From: Candidatus Caccocola faecipullorum
Lineage (GTDB): Bacteria > Synergistota > Synergistia > Synergistales > Synergistaceae
Length of the DNA stretch: 13,535 bases
Assembly (NCBI GenBank): GCA_018716365.1
Contig: DVKA01000052.1
Coordinates: 1-13,535, forward strand
Reading direction: 5' to 3'
The notes beneath the pieces are model-generated. The model was not told the origin of the DNA. It did no database searches and saw nothing but the letters and a program-made list of their open reading frames with translations. The position numbers were made by a program, and so were the translations under genes. Shown here in pieces: positions 4,921-12,404 of this stretch; positions within the stretch are counted from its first letter, which is position 1, and each line of letters opens with the position of its first letter.

Positions 4921-7365
4921 GTGAAAGAGGGAGCGATCGTCTCCGGCGGATTTTTCGTCCCGGCGCGGCTCGTCGGGCGGCTGTCAGGAATGGCGGGCGC
5001 GCCCGCGGCTTTCGTCGAGGCTCCATCCGGTTTCGGAAAGACTACGGCTGTGCGCGAGTATCTGAGGGCGCGCGGCGCGCGCTCTCTGTGGCATACGTGT
5101 CTCGGCGAGCCTGCCGCGAGGAGCTGGGGGGCGGTCTGCCGCATGCTTTCCGAGTTCGCGCCGGAGGCGGCGGCTTCGCTCGCGGCGCTCGTCATGCCGA
5201 CGCGCGAGAATCTGGCGGACGCGGCGGCGATTGTGCGCGGGATTGCGCCGGAGCATGAGGTTTTTATTGTCGTAGATAATTATCAGCTTTTCCGCAGCGA
5301 GCTGCGCCGCGAGATCATGGAGGTTTTTTCTATGCACGGCGGCAGGCTTCATATGGTCTTTATATCGCAGCCGCTTGATTTCTCTTCGGATGTGCTGGGC
5401 TGGGGGCATATCCTGCGTGTGACGGCGAAGGATTTTCTTTTCGACAGGGAGAGCACGGCGGAGCTGTGCCGCCTCTGCTCCGCCGGTATGGACGACGAGG
5501 GCGTGGATTATGTGCAGCGGCTTTCCGGCGGCTGGGTGGCCGCTATCCGGCTTCAGGCGGATAATTACCGCGACTGCGGAGAGTTCGCGCGTTACGAGGA
5601 GATTTCGCAGCTGATCGACGCGGCTGTGTGGCGGCGGCTTAACGGCGCGGGGCGCGCTTTTATGATGACGGCGGCGCTGCCGGGGCGGCTTCCGGACAGG
5701 CTTGTAGGGCACGGCGTGAGGGAATTGCTTTTGAAGAATCCCTTCGTCGTCTATTCCGCTTCGGACGGTTTTTTCCATATGCACGAGCTGATGCGCCGCT
5801 TTCTGCGCGCGCGGCTCGACGTTTCGCCGCCGGATTTCAGGAGGACGGCGCTCACGCGCGCCGCGGCCCTTTGCGCAGAAGAGGGCGAGCTTTTCGAGGC
5901 TGCGAGGCTTTACGCGGACGCCGGGGATTACAAAGCCGTATTTTCGCTTCCGTTTACGAACAGCTATTTTTACGGCGCGGACAGGGATACGATCGCCTTT
6001 TTCGCCGTCGTCTGCGACGGCTGCCCGGCCGATGTGCTGACGGAGCATCACTCGGTGCTGCCGCTGCTCGCATACCAGTTTTTCAAGAACGGGATGACGC
6101 ATGTTTTTTCCCGGCTGCTCTCGATTATGCGCTCGCTTGCCGGCGAGGGCTCGCCTCTCTCCGGCACGGAGCTGAGGCGGCTGCGCGGTGAGTACGAGCT
6201 TATTTTGTCTTTTCTGGCCTATAACGACGTCGCGGAGATGAGCGCGCATCACAGGCGCGCATACGAGGAGCTGAAGGCGGTGGCGGATCCGCCGCGTTCC
6301 GCCGTCTTTTCAAACTCGATCCCTATCTGGACGTGGCGCGTGCCGTCGCTGCTGTCTCTGTTCTGGCGCGAGAGGGGCGGGCTGGACGCATCTCTGCCTG
6401 TTATGGACGAGTGCGTGCCTATCTACGCCGAGATCACTGGCGGGCAGGGGAGCGGCGGCGCTTCCCTGATGCGCGCGGACGCTATGCTGAACCGCGGTGA
6501 CGCAGAGGGGGCGGCCGCTTTCTGCCGGCGCGCGCTGTACGAGGCGAGGCCTGACGGACAGTACGGCAACTGTATCTGCGCGGAGTTCACTCTCGCGCGA
6601 GCCGCCATCCTGCTCGGCGACAGGGAGCTTTTCACCGGGGCGAGGGGGATGATAGAGAAGGACGCTTTTGAGGGAAGGCTGCGCGGCGTGTTGGCGCAGA
6701 TGGGCGAGACGGCGCTATGCGCGATCGACGCCGTATGCGGCAGCACTTCATCTGCGCCGGACCGCATGAGGAGCGTCGAGGAAATCTGCCGCACGCAGTA
6801 CATTCAGGCACAGCCGTTCGCGCTTTCGGTTTTCGCGCTGATTATGCTGCGCGAGCGGAAGTATTCCGAGCTGTACGCAATGTCGGAGCTTTTGTCGTCG
6901 CTGTGCGAAAAGCTGCATTATCAGCTGCCGCGGCTTTATCTGCTGATTTGTATGGCGGGGGCGAAGCTCGGCGAGGGGAAGGCCGGCGAGGCTTCGGCTC
7001 TGCTGGCGGATGCGCTCGCCGTCGCTTTGCCTGATCGCGTGTATCTGCCGTTCGCGGAGAATTTTTCCTATATCGCGCCGCTGCTCGAACGCGCTGCGGC
7101 CGGCAAGTCCGAGCTGGAGGACATTCTGGATTTGTGCCGCCGCCATCACGCCGGAGCGAAGCTCCTCGCGTCGGAGGCGCGCGCAGGGCAGGCTCTGACG
7201 CCGCGCCAGCGCGAGATCGCAATGCTGCTGCGTGAAGGCTATACCGCAAAGGAGGCCGCGGCGCGCCTTTTCGTCGCGGAGAGCACCGTGACTTCCGCTA
7301 GAAAAATAATTTACGAAAAGCTCGGCATCCACTCGTGCAAGGAATTGAAGGCGGCCGATATATAG
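4921..7365 (+). CDS. MalT/LAL-type LuxR family transcriptional regulator (NTPase plus C-terminal HTH)
   Basis: The 814-residue product has the layout of large ATP-binding LuxR regulators (MalT-like, STAND NTPases). A Walker A motif APSGFGKTT is at residues 34-42 and a Walker B-type strand VFIVVDNY at 114-121. The family-typical SGGWVAAIRL is at 202-211, followed by a long helical, TPR-like sensor region (about 290-740). The C-terminal LuxR HTH at 759-814 runs from LTPRQREIAMLL to TVTSARKIIYEKLGIHS. Such proteins bind an inducer in the helical region, oligomerise with ATP and activate promoters. The start is GTG, preceded by AGGAGG at 9 nt. It stands alone, divergent from the skp-yadA operon and closed by a terminator. 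The inducer and targets cannot be read from the sequence; the adjacent adhesin operon is the nearest candidate. Confidence 0.92.
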   Translation: MKEGAIVSGGFFVPARLVGRLSGMAGAPAAFVEAPSGFGKTTAVREYLRARGARSLWHTCLGEPAARSWGAVCRMLSEFAPEAAASLAALVMPTRENLADAAAIVRGIAPEHEVFIVVDNYQLFRSELRREIMEVFSMHGGRLHMVFISQPLDFSSDVLGWGHILRVTAKDFLFDRESTAELCRLCSAGMDDEGVDYVQRLSGGWVAAIRLQADNYRDCGEFARYEEISQLIDAAVWRRLNGAGRAFMMTAALPGRLPDRLVGHGVRELLLKNPFVVYSASDGFFHMHELMRRFLRARLDVSPPDFRRTALTRAAALCAEEGELFEAARLYADAGDYKAVFSLPFTNSYFYGADRDTIAFFAVVCDGCPADVLTEHHSVLPLLAYQFFKNGMTHVFSRLLSIMRSLAGEGSPLSGTELRRLRGEYELILSFLAYNDVAEMSAHHRRAYEELKAVADPPRSAVFSNSIPIWTWRVPSLLSLFWRERGGLDASLPVMDECVPIYAEITGGQGSGGASLMRADAMLNRGDAEGAAAFCRRALYEARPDGQYGNCICAEFTLARAAILLGDRELFTGARGMIEKDAFEGRLRGVLAQMGETALCAIDAVCGSTSSAPDRMRSVEEICRTQYIQAQPFALSVFALIMLRERKYSELYAMSELLSSLCEKLHYQLPRLYLLICMAGAKLGEGKAGEASALLADALAVALPDRVYLPFAENFSYIAPLLERAAAGKSELEDILDLCRRHHAGAKLLASEARAGQALTPRQREIAMLLREGYTAKEAAARLFVAESTVTSARKIIYEKLGIHSCKELKAADI

Positions 7366-7374
7366 AGTGGACGG

Positions 7375-7411
7375 CGCCGCCGCAGCGTGAACAGCACCGG
7401 CGGCGTTTTTT
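7375..7411 (+). terminator. Intrinsic terminator of the LAL regulator gene
   Basis: CGCCGCCG (7375-7382) pairs perfectly with CGGCGGCG (7398-7405), followed by six T residues (7406-7411). It starts 9 bp past the stop codon. Confidence 0.9.
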
Positions 7412-7454
7412 ATAAAATAAATCCCTTTTTCCCAAACTTTTCATAAATTTCTGC

Positions 7455-7483
7455 TTGACGCGCGATAGACAAACGTTCAAAAT
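7455..7483 (+). promoter_or_regulatory. Probable promoter of the lrp-aminotransferase operon
   Basis: TTGACG (7455-7460) and CAAAAT (7478-7483) are spaced by 17 bp, 35 bp before the ATG at 7519. The -10 matches consensus at four of six positions. An imperfect palindrome, AACGTT-CAA-AATGTT (7472-7486), overlaps the -10 and could be an autoregulatory Lrp operator; that part is a guess. Confidence 0.5.
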
Positions 7484-7518
7484 GTTGCTTTATACCGCTT
7501 AAGTTCGGAGGGTATTTT

Positions 7519-8013
7519 ATGGACAACAAGAAGAGAGAAGAAATACTTCGCCTGCTTGAGGCGAACGCGAGATACACGCCGAAAGACATCGCCGTGATGC
7601 TAGGCCTTGGACTTGAAGAGACCGAAAACGAGATAAAGCAGATGGAGAAAGAGCGCATTATCTGCGGCTACCACGCGCTCGTCAACTGGGACAAGACCGA
7701 CGACGAAAAGATCTCCGCGCTCATCGAGCTGAAGGTCATGCCGCAGCGCGGCCACGGCTACGACAGCATCGCCGAAAAGATATACCAGTACCCGGAGGTC
7801 GAGTCGCTCTACCTCATGTCCGGGGCCTACGACTTCTCCGTGATACTCAAGAAGGCGACGATGAAGGAGATTGCGAACTTCGTATCGACGCGCCTCGCCG
7901 TCATGGACGAGGTTCAGAGCACAGCGACGCACATCGTCCTCGTGCGCTATAAGGACCACGGCACGACTCTCGTCGAACAGAAAAAAGACCAGCGCGTGAT
8001 GGTGATGCCATGA
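7519..8013 (+). CDS. Lrp/AsnC family transcriptional regulator
   Basis: The 164-residue protein has an N-terminal winged HTH (about 4-50: REEILRLLEANARYTPKDIA, ending KERIICGY). A RAM/AsnC ligand-binding domain follows (about 66-143), with the conserved SGAYDFSVIL at 101-110 and a final strand ATHIVLVRYK. Members form octamers or similar assemblies that sense amino acids and regulate amino acid metabolism. A GGAGG lies 7 nt before the ATG. The stop TGA overlaps the ATG of the aminotransferase by 4 bp (ATGA), so the two proteins are probably translationally coupled and the regulator likely controls its own operon. The specific effector is unknown; an aromatic or branched-chain amino acid would fit the neighbour. 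Confidence 0.92.
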   Translation: MDNKKREEILRLLEANARYTPKDIAVMLGLGLEETENEIKQMEKERIICGYHALVNWDKTDDEKISALIELKVMPQRGHGYDSIAEKIYQYPEVESLYLMSGAYDFSVILKKATMKEIANFVSTRLAVMDEVQSTATHIVLVRYKDHGTTLVEQKKDQRVMVMP

Positions 8014-9200
8014 GAGATTTTATCTGCGACAAGATAAAACAGATAAAGCCCTCTGGCATCCGCAGACTCTTCGACATCGCGAACGAGATCCCCGACGTCA
8101 TCTCGCTCGGAGTCGGCGAGCCTGACTTCGACACTCCGTGGCACATCCGTGAAGAAGGCATCTACTCGCTCCAGAAGGGGCGCACCTTCTACACCTCGAA
8201 CTCCGGGCTTCCAGAGCTGCGCGACGAGATAGCGAACTTCATGCACCGCAAGTACGGCCTCATATACGACCCGAAGCACGAAATAATCCTCACGGTCGGC
8301 GGCAGCGAGGCGATAGACATAGCCTTCCGCGCGACGCTGAACCCCGGCGACGAGGTCGTCTACCCGGAGCCCGGCTACGTCTCATACGAGCCGTGCATCC
8401 TGCTTTCCGACGGCGTTCCCGTGCCGATAGAGCTCTCGGCAGAGACGGAATTCCGCCTGCAGCCGGAGCAGCTTGAAGCCGCGATAACGCCCAAGACGAA
8501 GGTTCTGCTCATATCGTACCCGAACAACCCGACGGGAGCGATAATGGAGCGCTCCGACCTTGAAAAGCTCGTTCCGGTGATACTCAAGCACGACCTGATG
8601 GTCGTTTCCGACGAGATATACAGCGAGCTCTGCTACAAGGAACGCCACGTCAGCATCGCGTCGCTGCCGGGAATGCACGAGCGCACAGTCGTCATAAACG
8701 GATTCTCGAAATCCTTCGCCATGACCGGATGGCGCCTGGGCTGGGTCTGCGCGCCCGCGCACCTAATGGAATATATGCTGAAGATACATCAGTTCGGCAT
8801 AATGTCCGCTCCGACCATGAGCCAGTACGCGGCTATATCCGCGCTGCGCAACGGGGACAAGGACACGGAAATGATGACAGAGTCATACAACCAGCGCCGC
8901 CGCTTCCTCATGGAGGCTTTTTCCGAGATGGGACTGCCGTGCTTCGAGCCGTACGGAGCGTTCTATACGTTCCCGGACATCTCGGAATTCGGCATGGGCT
9001 CCGAAGAGTTCTGCGAGAAACTTCTGAAGGAAGAAAACGTCGCCGTCGTCCCGGGATCCGCTTTCGGCAAGTCCGGCGACAGGCACGTGCGTATCTCCTA
9101 CTGCTACTCAGTCGAGGAGCTCAAAGAGGCGATGGAGCGCATAGCCCGCTTCGTCGACAAACTGCGCTCGGAAGAGAAAGACAAGGCGAAAGAGAGATAA
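8010..9200 (+). CDS. Class I/II PLP-dependent aminotransferase (aspartate/aromatic type)
   Basis: The 396-residue length is normal for fold-type I aminotransferases of the AspAT Igamma group. Visible landmarks are GVGEPDFDTP (34-43), YTSNSGLPELR (61-71), YPNNPTGA (170-177, Asn173 near the PLP ring) and SDEIYSEL (200-207, Asp201 and Tyr204). SKSFAMTGWRLGW (233-245) carries the PLP-binding Lys234, and HVRISYC has the substrate-carboxylate Arg361. The enzyme would move the amino group of an amino acid to 2-oxoglutarate in the cytoplasm. It is coupled to the Lrp gene by a 4-bp overlap and followed at once by the structured RNA locus. Aromatic, alanine or aspartate specificity cannot be decided from sequence alone; patA-like is the nearest label. 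Confidence 0.93.
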   Translation: MRDFICDKIKQIKPSGIRRLFDIANEIPDVISLGVGEPDFDTPWHIREEGIYSLQKGRTFYTSNSGLPELRDEIANFMHRKYGLIYDPKHEIILTVGGSEAIDIAFRATLNPGDEVVYPEPGYVSYEPCILLSDGVPVPIELSAETEFRLQPEQLEAAITPKTKVLLISYPNNPTGAIMERSDLEKLVPVILKHDLMVVSDEIYSELCYKERHVSIASLPGMHERTVVINGFSKSFAMTGWRLGWVCAPAHLMEYMLKIHQFGIMSAPTMSQYAAISALRNGDKDTEMMTESYNQRRRFLMEAFSEMGLPCFEPYGAFYTFPDISEFGMGSEEFCEKLLKEENVAVVPGSAFGKSGDRHVRISYCYSVEELKEAMERIARFVDKLRSEEKDKAKER

Positions 9201-9203
9201 TGA

Positions 9204-9212
9204 TGCTATAAT
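9204..9212 (+). promoter_or_regulatory. Extended -10 promoter for the structured RNA
   Basis: TGCTATAAT is a perfect extended -10 (TG-n-TATAAT), beginning 4 bp after the aminotransferase stop codon. There is no good -35, as is common for extended -10 promoters. The predicted start is about 9219, just before the first stem. Confidence 0.6.
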
Positions 9213-9218
9213 AGATGG

Positions 9219-9422
9219 AGAGAAGAGAGAGCCGCAGGAAGGGTTGCGGTAAAACCTCTCTCCGGCCTGCCTAGACTGAGGGGCAACTCAGCCTAGACAT
9301 TCAAGGCCAAGTTTAAAGGTTGGTATTGCGGAGCAATTCCGCAAAAGCTGCAATAAGCGCCGCAAACGCTGTAAGCAGCTTGACGATTAGGGTCGCCCAT
9401 TCGTAGAATGAGCGGCCTTTTT
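9219..9422 (+). ncRNA. Candidate structured small RNA, about 205 nt, family not recognised
   Basis: Between an extended -10 and a strong terminator the sequence folds by eye into successive hairpins. A: GAGAGAG (9225-9231) with CTCTCTC (9256-9262), plus CCGCA (9232-9236) with TGCGG (9245-9249), loop GGAAGGGT. B: GGCCT (9264-9268) with AGGCC (9304-9308), enclosing CTAG-a-CTGAG (9271-9280) with CTCAG-c-CTAG (9287-9296), loop GGGCAA. C: TTGCGGA (9326-9332) with TCCGCAA (9338-9344). D: AAGCTGC (9345-9351) with GCAGCTT (9375-9381), then an AATA/GTAA internal loop and AGCG (9356-9359) with CGCT (9367-9370), loop CCGCAAA. The terminator follows. An alternative pairing TATTGC (9324-9329) with GCAATA (9350-9355) competes with C and D. 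No long ORF is present and no same-strand gene follows, so a cis riboswitch is unlikely. It could instead be a structured 3' UTR of the aminotransferase mRNA. I do not see RNase P, tmRNA, SRP or 6S signatures. Confidence 0.6.
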
Positions 9423-9430
9423 CGTTTTTT
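9391..9430 (+). terminator. Intrinsic terminator of the structured RNA
   Basis: GGTCGCCCATTC (9391-9402), loop GTA and GAATGAGCGGCC (9406-9417) form a 12-bp stem with one mismatch and one G-T pair, followed by TTTTTCGTTTTTT (9418-9430). It works only on the plus strand. Confidence 0.9.
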
Positions 9431-9439
9431 GCCATCCTC

Positions 9440-9496
9440 TTTCCCCCTTTCTGCCGGGGGAAATCCCTTTCTCTGGCAGTACCCGGCGTCACTGCC
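9440..9496. repeat. Two hairpins in the 3' region between the RNA gene and the GNAT gene
   Basis: TTTCCCCC (9440-9447) pairs with GGGGGAAA (9456-9463), and GGCAGT (9475-9480) with ACTGCC (9491-9496). Neither has a following T-tract on either strand. They may mark the 3' end of the MATE-GNAT transcript coming from the right. The remaining bases up to 9580 show nothing else. Confidence 0.35.
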
Positions 9497-9580
9497 CGGG
9501 CCCTTCCGTTCGTTATTATACTATATGAAAGCTGGCGTTAAAAACACAAGCCTCTCGCATTACACAACGCTTATACCCTA

Positions 9581-10024
9581 TCAAAGCTCCTTCTCAAATA
9601 CAATCTTGTCCTCGCCCTCGTGAAATCCGTTCTTACGGTAAAATCCGCAGGCTGGCGCGCCGCGCTTCGTCCAGAGCGATACGCTTCTGACGCCGCGCGC
9701 TCTGAGGTATTCGTCCATGAGCTTCACGAACTCCGTGCCCGCGCCGCGGCCCTGCATCGACGGCAGGACGCATAGGTCGTCTATGCAGTATTCCGCGCCC
9801 CAGTACCAGCGTTTTATTCTTCCAAGCGAGACGCCCGCGAGCCGCGCGCCGTCATAGAGGCCGAGCGAGAGCGAATCGGGCGCGTTCGTCAGCCCTTCTA
9901 TGTACTCGCGCAGCGCCGCCTCGTCGTCCCACGTTTCGTTCCACGGGGCCTGCGCGAAGCCGCCGCGTATGATTTCCATGACGGCGGAGATTTCGCCGCG
10001 CACGTCGAGTTCTTTCAGTTCCAT
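9581..10024 (-). CDS. GNAT family N-acetyltransferase
   Basis: The 147-residue protein has the GNAT fold landmarks. IDDLCVLPSMQGRGAG (81-96) contains strand beta4 and the acetyl-CoA pyrophosphate loop (Q/RxxGxG at 91-96). The C-terminal LWTKRGAPACGFYRKNGF (118-134) is the typical motif B with its FYRKNGF helix-strand. Such enzymes acetylate amines of drugs, polyamines or proteins with acetyl-CoA. The MATE stop TGA overlaps this ATG as TGATG, so the two are translationally coupled; a GTG one codon upstream (10027, overlap GTGA) is the alternative start. Cotranscription with an exporter suggests detoxification of an amine, but the substrate is not known. Confidence 0.9.
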   Translation of the reverse strand: MELKELDVRGEISAVMEIIRGGFAQAPWNETWDDEAALREYIEGLTNAPDSLSLGLYDGARLAGVSLGRIKRWYWGAEYCIDDLCVLPSMQGRGAGTEFVKLMDEYLRARGVRSVSLWTKRGAPACGFYRKNGFHEGEDKIVFEKEL

Positions 10025-11349
10025 CACATACCGCGCCTTTCAATCAGTTTTTTATTGCGAGCCGCGCGCGCCGCGTAGAGCGCGAGCAGCATAAGCCATT
10101 GGAAAGCTTCCGCGAAAGCTATCGACATATTGCCGAAGAACGGTACGAGCGCATAGGAGGCCGCGATACGGAAGGCGAGCGCGCCCATGCCCGCGCAGCT
10201 CGACCAGAGCACGTCGCCCAGCCCCTCGATGTAGCCGCGGAATGCCGTAGCAAGGCCGAAGGCCCAGTAGAAGCTCGCTATGCGCAGGAAGAAGTCATGT
10301 CCTATGGCGACCGCCTCGCCGCCCGCCCCGAAGAGCGCGATGAGGCGGCTTCCGGTCGGGATGACGAGCAGAGTCAAAGCGACGGAGACCGCCGCCATGA
10401 GCGCCGCGCCCGCGGAGAATATGCGCCCCATGCGCGCGCGGTCGCCCGCGCCGCGGCTCTGCGCGACGAGCGTAGAGATCGCCGAGCCGAGGTTGATTAT
10501 CGGCAGGAGGATGATCGTGTCTATTCTGTAAGCCGTCGTGACGGCGGCGACCGTCTGGGTGCCGAAGCCGTTCATGAAGTTCTGGAGCACGAGGTTGCCG
10601 AGCGACGTGACGCTGAACTGCACGGTCGGAGGAAAGCCGAGGCGGCAGCCTTCGGCGAGCGCGGCGCGGTCTATGAGTCTGTCCCTGAAATTGAAGCGCA
10701 GGACGGGATATTTGCGCGCGGCGTAAAAAATAAGGAAGATAGCCATCGCGGCCTGCGCGGCGACGGTAGCGGCGGCGGCTCCCGCGACGCTCCAGCGGAA
10801 GACCGCGACGAAGAGCAGGTCGAGCGCGACGTTCACCACAGACGAGACGAGGACGGCGTAAAACGGCGCCCGGCTGTCGCCGAGGCCGCGCAGCGCAGCG
10901 GAATAGACGTTGTAGAGCGCGAGGAAGGGGACGCCCGCGAGCACGATGACGAGATAATCCTCCGCCATCGCTATCGTGTCGGGCGTAGTGTGCATCAGGC
11001 GCAGCAGCGCGGGAGCGGTCGCCATCCCGAGCGCCGCGAGCGCCGAGAAGGCAGCGAGGAAGACGGCGGAGAATGTGGATAGGATGCGAGCCATCGCGCG
11101 CATGTCGCCGCTCCCGTAGGTCTGGGCGAACAATATCGAGAGGCCGACGGAAAATCCGGCGATGAGGTAAATGTAGAAGCCGACCGCCGTCGCGGTTGCT
11201 CCGACCGCAGCGAGCGCCGCCTCGCCGACGACGTTGCCGACGATGAAGGCGTCCGCCCAGTTGTAGAGCTGCTGGAGCACGCCGCTTGCGATCAGCGGCA
11301 GGCTGAAGTCCGCCAGTTCGCGCGCAGTGCTCCTGAAATCCTCCCTCAT
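10024..11349 (-). CDS. MATE family multidrug/toxin efflux transporter
   Basis: The 441-residue protein begins MREDFRSTARELADFSLPLI. It carries GVLQQLYNWADAFIVGNVVG and, after the second membrane segment, GFSVGLSILFAQTYGSGD, both typical of bacterial MATE exporters of the NorM/MepA/DinF superfamily. About twelve hydrophobic segments in two similar halves are visible; the second half starts near a repeat of the same theme (GTQTVAAVTTAYRIDTIILLP). MATE proteins expel cationic drugs or metabolites against H+ or Na+. I chose the ATG at 11349 because GGAGG lies 9 nt before it; the longer TTG-started frame from 11421 runs through the terminator hairpin. The GNAT gene follows with a TGATG overlap. 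The leader carries a promoter and a hairpin that suggest attenuation. Confidence 0.93.
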   Translation of the reverse strand: MREDFRSTARELADFSLPLIASGVLQQLYNWADAFIVGNVVGEAALAAVGATATAVGFYIYLIAGFSVGLSILFAQTYGSGDMRAMARILSTFSAVFLAAFSALAALGMATAPALLRLMHTTPDTIAMAEDYLVIVLAGVPFLALYNVYSAALRGLGDSRAPFYAVLVSSVVNVALDLLFVAVFRWSVAGAAAATVAAQAAMAIFLIFYAARKYPVLRFNFRDRLIDRAALAEGCRLGFPPTVQFSVTSLGNLVLQNFMNGFGTQTVAAVTTAYRIDTIILLPIINLGSAISTLVAQSRGAGDRARMGRIFSAGAALMAAVSVALTLLVIPTGSRLIALFGAGGEAVAIGHDFFLRIASFYWAFGLATAFRGYIEGLGDVLWSSCAGMGALAFRIAASYALVPFFGNMSIAFAEAFQWLMLLALYAARAARNKKLIERRGM

Positions 11350-11377
11350 AGTCCGCCGCCTCCGTTTCCGCCCGTAC

Positions 11378-11410
11378 AAAAAAACCGTATGCAGCCTTCT
11401 TGCATACGGT
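11378..11410 (-). terminator. Terminator hairpin in the MATE leader (attenuator, or end of the EamA operon)
   Basis: On the minus strand ACCGTATGCA, loop AGAAGGC and TGCATACGGT form a perfect 10-bp stem; seven T residues (11384-11378) overlap its last base. It ends only 28 bp before the MATE start codon, with the MATE RBS in between. No room is left for a promoter after it, so MATE mRNA must pass through it. Confidence 0.8.
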
Positions 11411-11452
11411 AAGGTACTCAAGCCGATAATTGTCGTAGTTCAATCTAAGGAA

Positions 11453-11481
11453 AATATATCAGAGGCGCGCGAAAATTTCAA
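11453..11481 (-). promoter_or_regulatory. Sigma-70-type promoter of the MATE-GNAT operon
   Basis: On the minus strand TTGAAA (11481-11476) and TATATT (11458-11453) are separated by exactly 17 bp. The predicted start near 11446 gives a leader of about 97 nt that contains the terminator hairpin. It lies in the gap after the EamA stop codon at 11502. Confidence 0.6.
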
Positions 11482-11501
11482 CAGCGGCGCGCGGCGTGGA
11501 T

Positions 11502-12389
11502 TTACCGGCCTCCGCCATGTTCATCCGCCGCGCCCTCGCGCGACGAGCGCAGCGTCGAAATCAACGCCGTGCCGAGAATCACAGCGCCGCCCGCGAGTTC
11601 GCGCAGCGTCGGGAACTCGCCGATGAAGAGCGCCGCGGCCGCTATGCCGTAGACGCTTTCAAGGCTCGCTATGACGCCGGCCGTCTGCGCGCGCACGCTG
11701 CGCATCCCGCTGATGAAGAGCGAATGCGCCACGCCGGTCAGCACGACGCCGAGGATTACAAGCAGCGCCCAGTCGAGCGCCGACGCCTGCGGCCTCTCGA
11801 AGAGCAGAATCGGAAGCATCAGCAGCGCCGCCGTACCCTGTTCGTAAAAGGCTACGACGCTGCCCTCGTAACGCGAGACGAATTTCCTGTTGAGCAGCGA
11901 CATGACGGCGTAGGAGACGCTGCCGACCATGCCCCATATCATCCCCGCCGTCATCTTCGGCCCCGCGCCCGTGGGCGGCACGACGAGCAGAACGCCGCCG
12001 AACATCACGAAGGCCGCTAGCACATCCGCGCCGCGCAGCTTTTCGCGGAAGAAGAACGGTTCGAGGAAAGTTACGAAAATCGGGTAGGCGGCGAAGGTCA
12101 GTACGCCGATGGCGACGGTCGAGAGCTTGACCGAAAGATAGAAGGCCGTCCAGTGCAGCGCGAGCACCGCGCCGACCGCGGCCATCGCCGCATAGTCCGC
12201 GCCGCGCGCGAGACGTATCTCTTTCTTTCTGAAAAGGAAGTAAAGCCCCATCGATACGGAGGCGAAGAATACGCGCCCGAGCACGATGTGCGGCGCGGGC
12301 AGGCTGATGAATTTGCCGAAAAGCCCCGTGAGGCCGAAGAGCACGACGGAAAGGTGTATTTCAATAAGATTCCACGTCCGTATGTCCAC
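11502..12389 (-). CDS. EamA/DMT family transporter
   Basis: The 295-residue protein is almost entirely hydrophobic, with about ten membrane segments in two EamA repeats (about 8-135 and 150-280). It shows the usual ALHWTAFYLSVKLSTVAIGVL in repeat 1 and GVAHSLFISGMRSVRAQTAGV then SLESVYGIAAAALFIGE in repeat 2; the last segment is typical of RhaT/EamA carriers. Members export amino acids or other metabolites across the inner membrane. The start is GTG at 12389, with GGAGG 9 nt upstream. It lies 15 bp after the YheO-like regulator stop, so it is in the same operon. The direction and substrate are not known; an amino acid would fit the regulator. Confidence 0.92.
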   Translation of the reverse strand: MDIRTWNLIEIHLSVVLFGLTGLFGKFISLPAPHIVLGRVFFASVSMGLYFLFRKKEIRLARGADYAAMAAVGAVLALHWTAFYLSVKLSTVAIGVLTFAAYPIFVTFLEPFFFREKLRGADVLAAFVMFGGVLLVVPPTGAGPKMTAGMIWGMVGSVSYAVMSLLNRKFVSRYEGSVVAFYEQGTAALLMLPILLFERPQASALDWALLVILGVVLTGVAHSLFISGMRSVRAQTAGVIASLESVYGIAAAALFIGEFPTLRELAGGAVILGTALISTLRSSREGAADEHGGGR

Positions 12390-12404
12390 GCCGCGCTCCC
12401 TCCC

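Noticed and set aside
4984..6252. 422-codon minus-strand frame inside the LAL regulator gene
   Set aside because: Arg/His-rich shadow frame with no domain; the plus-strand frame has Walker motifs and a LuxR HTH.
9231..9255. AGGAAG-containing loop resembling the SRP RNA helix 8 region
   Set aside because: The symmetric loop and GGAA-type cap of SRP RNA are missing, and the rest of the RNA does not form the long SRP rod.
10099..11082. 327-codon plus-strand frame and a 382-codon minus-strand frame within the MATE gene
   Set aside because: Both are shadow frames with Arg/Glu-rich composition typical of GC-rich antisense or offset reading; the MATE frame has clear membrane segments and family motifs.
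11350..11421. N-terminal extension of the MATE protein from a TTG at 11421
   Set aside because: It would translate through the terminator stem, adds a highly basic stretch unlike MATE N-termini, and lacks an RBS, while the ATG at 11349 has GGAGG at 9 nt.
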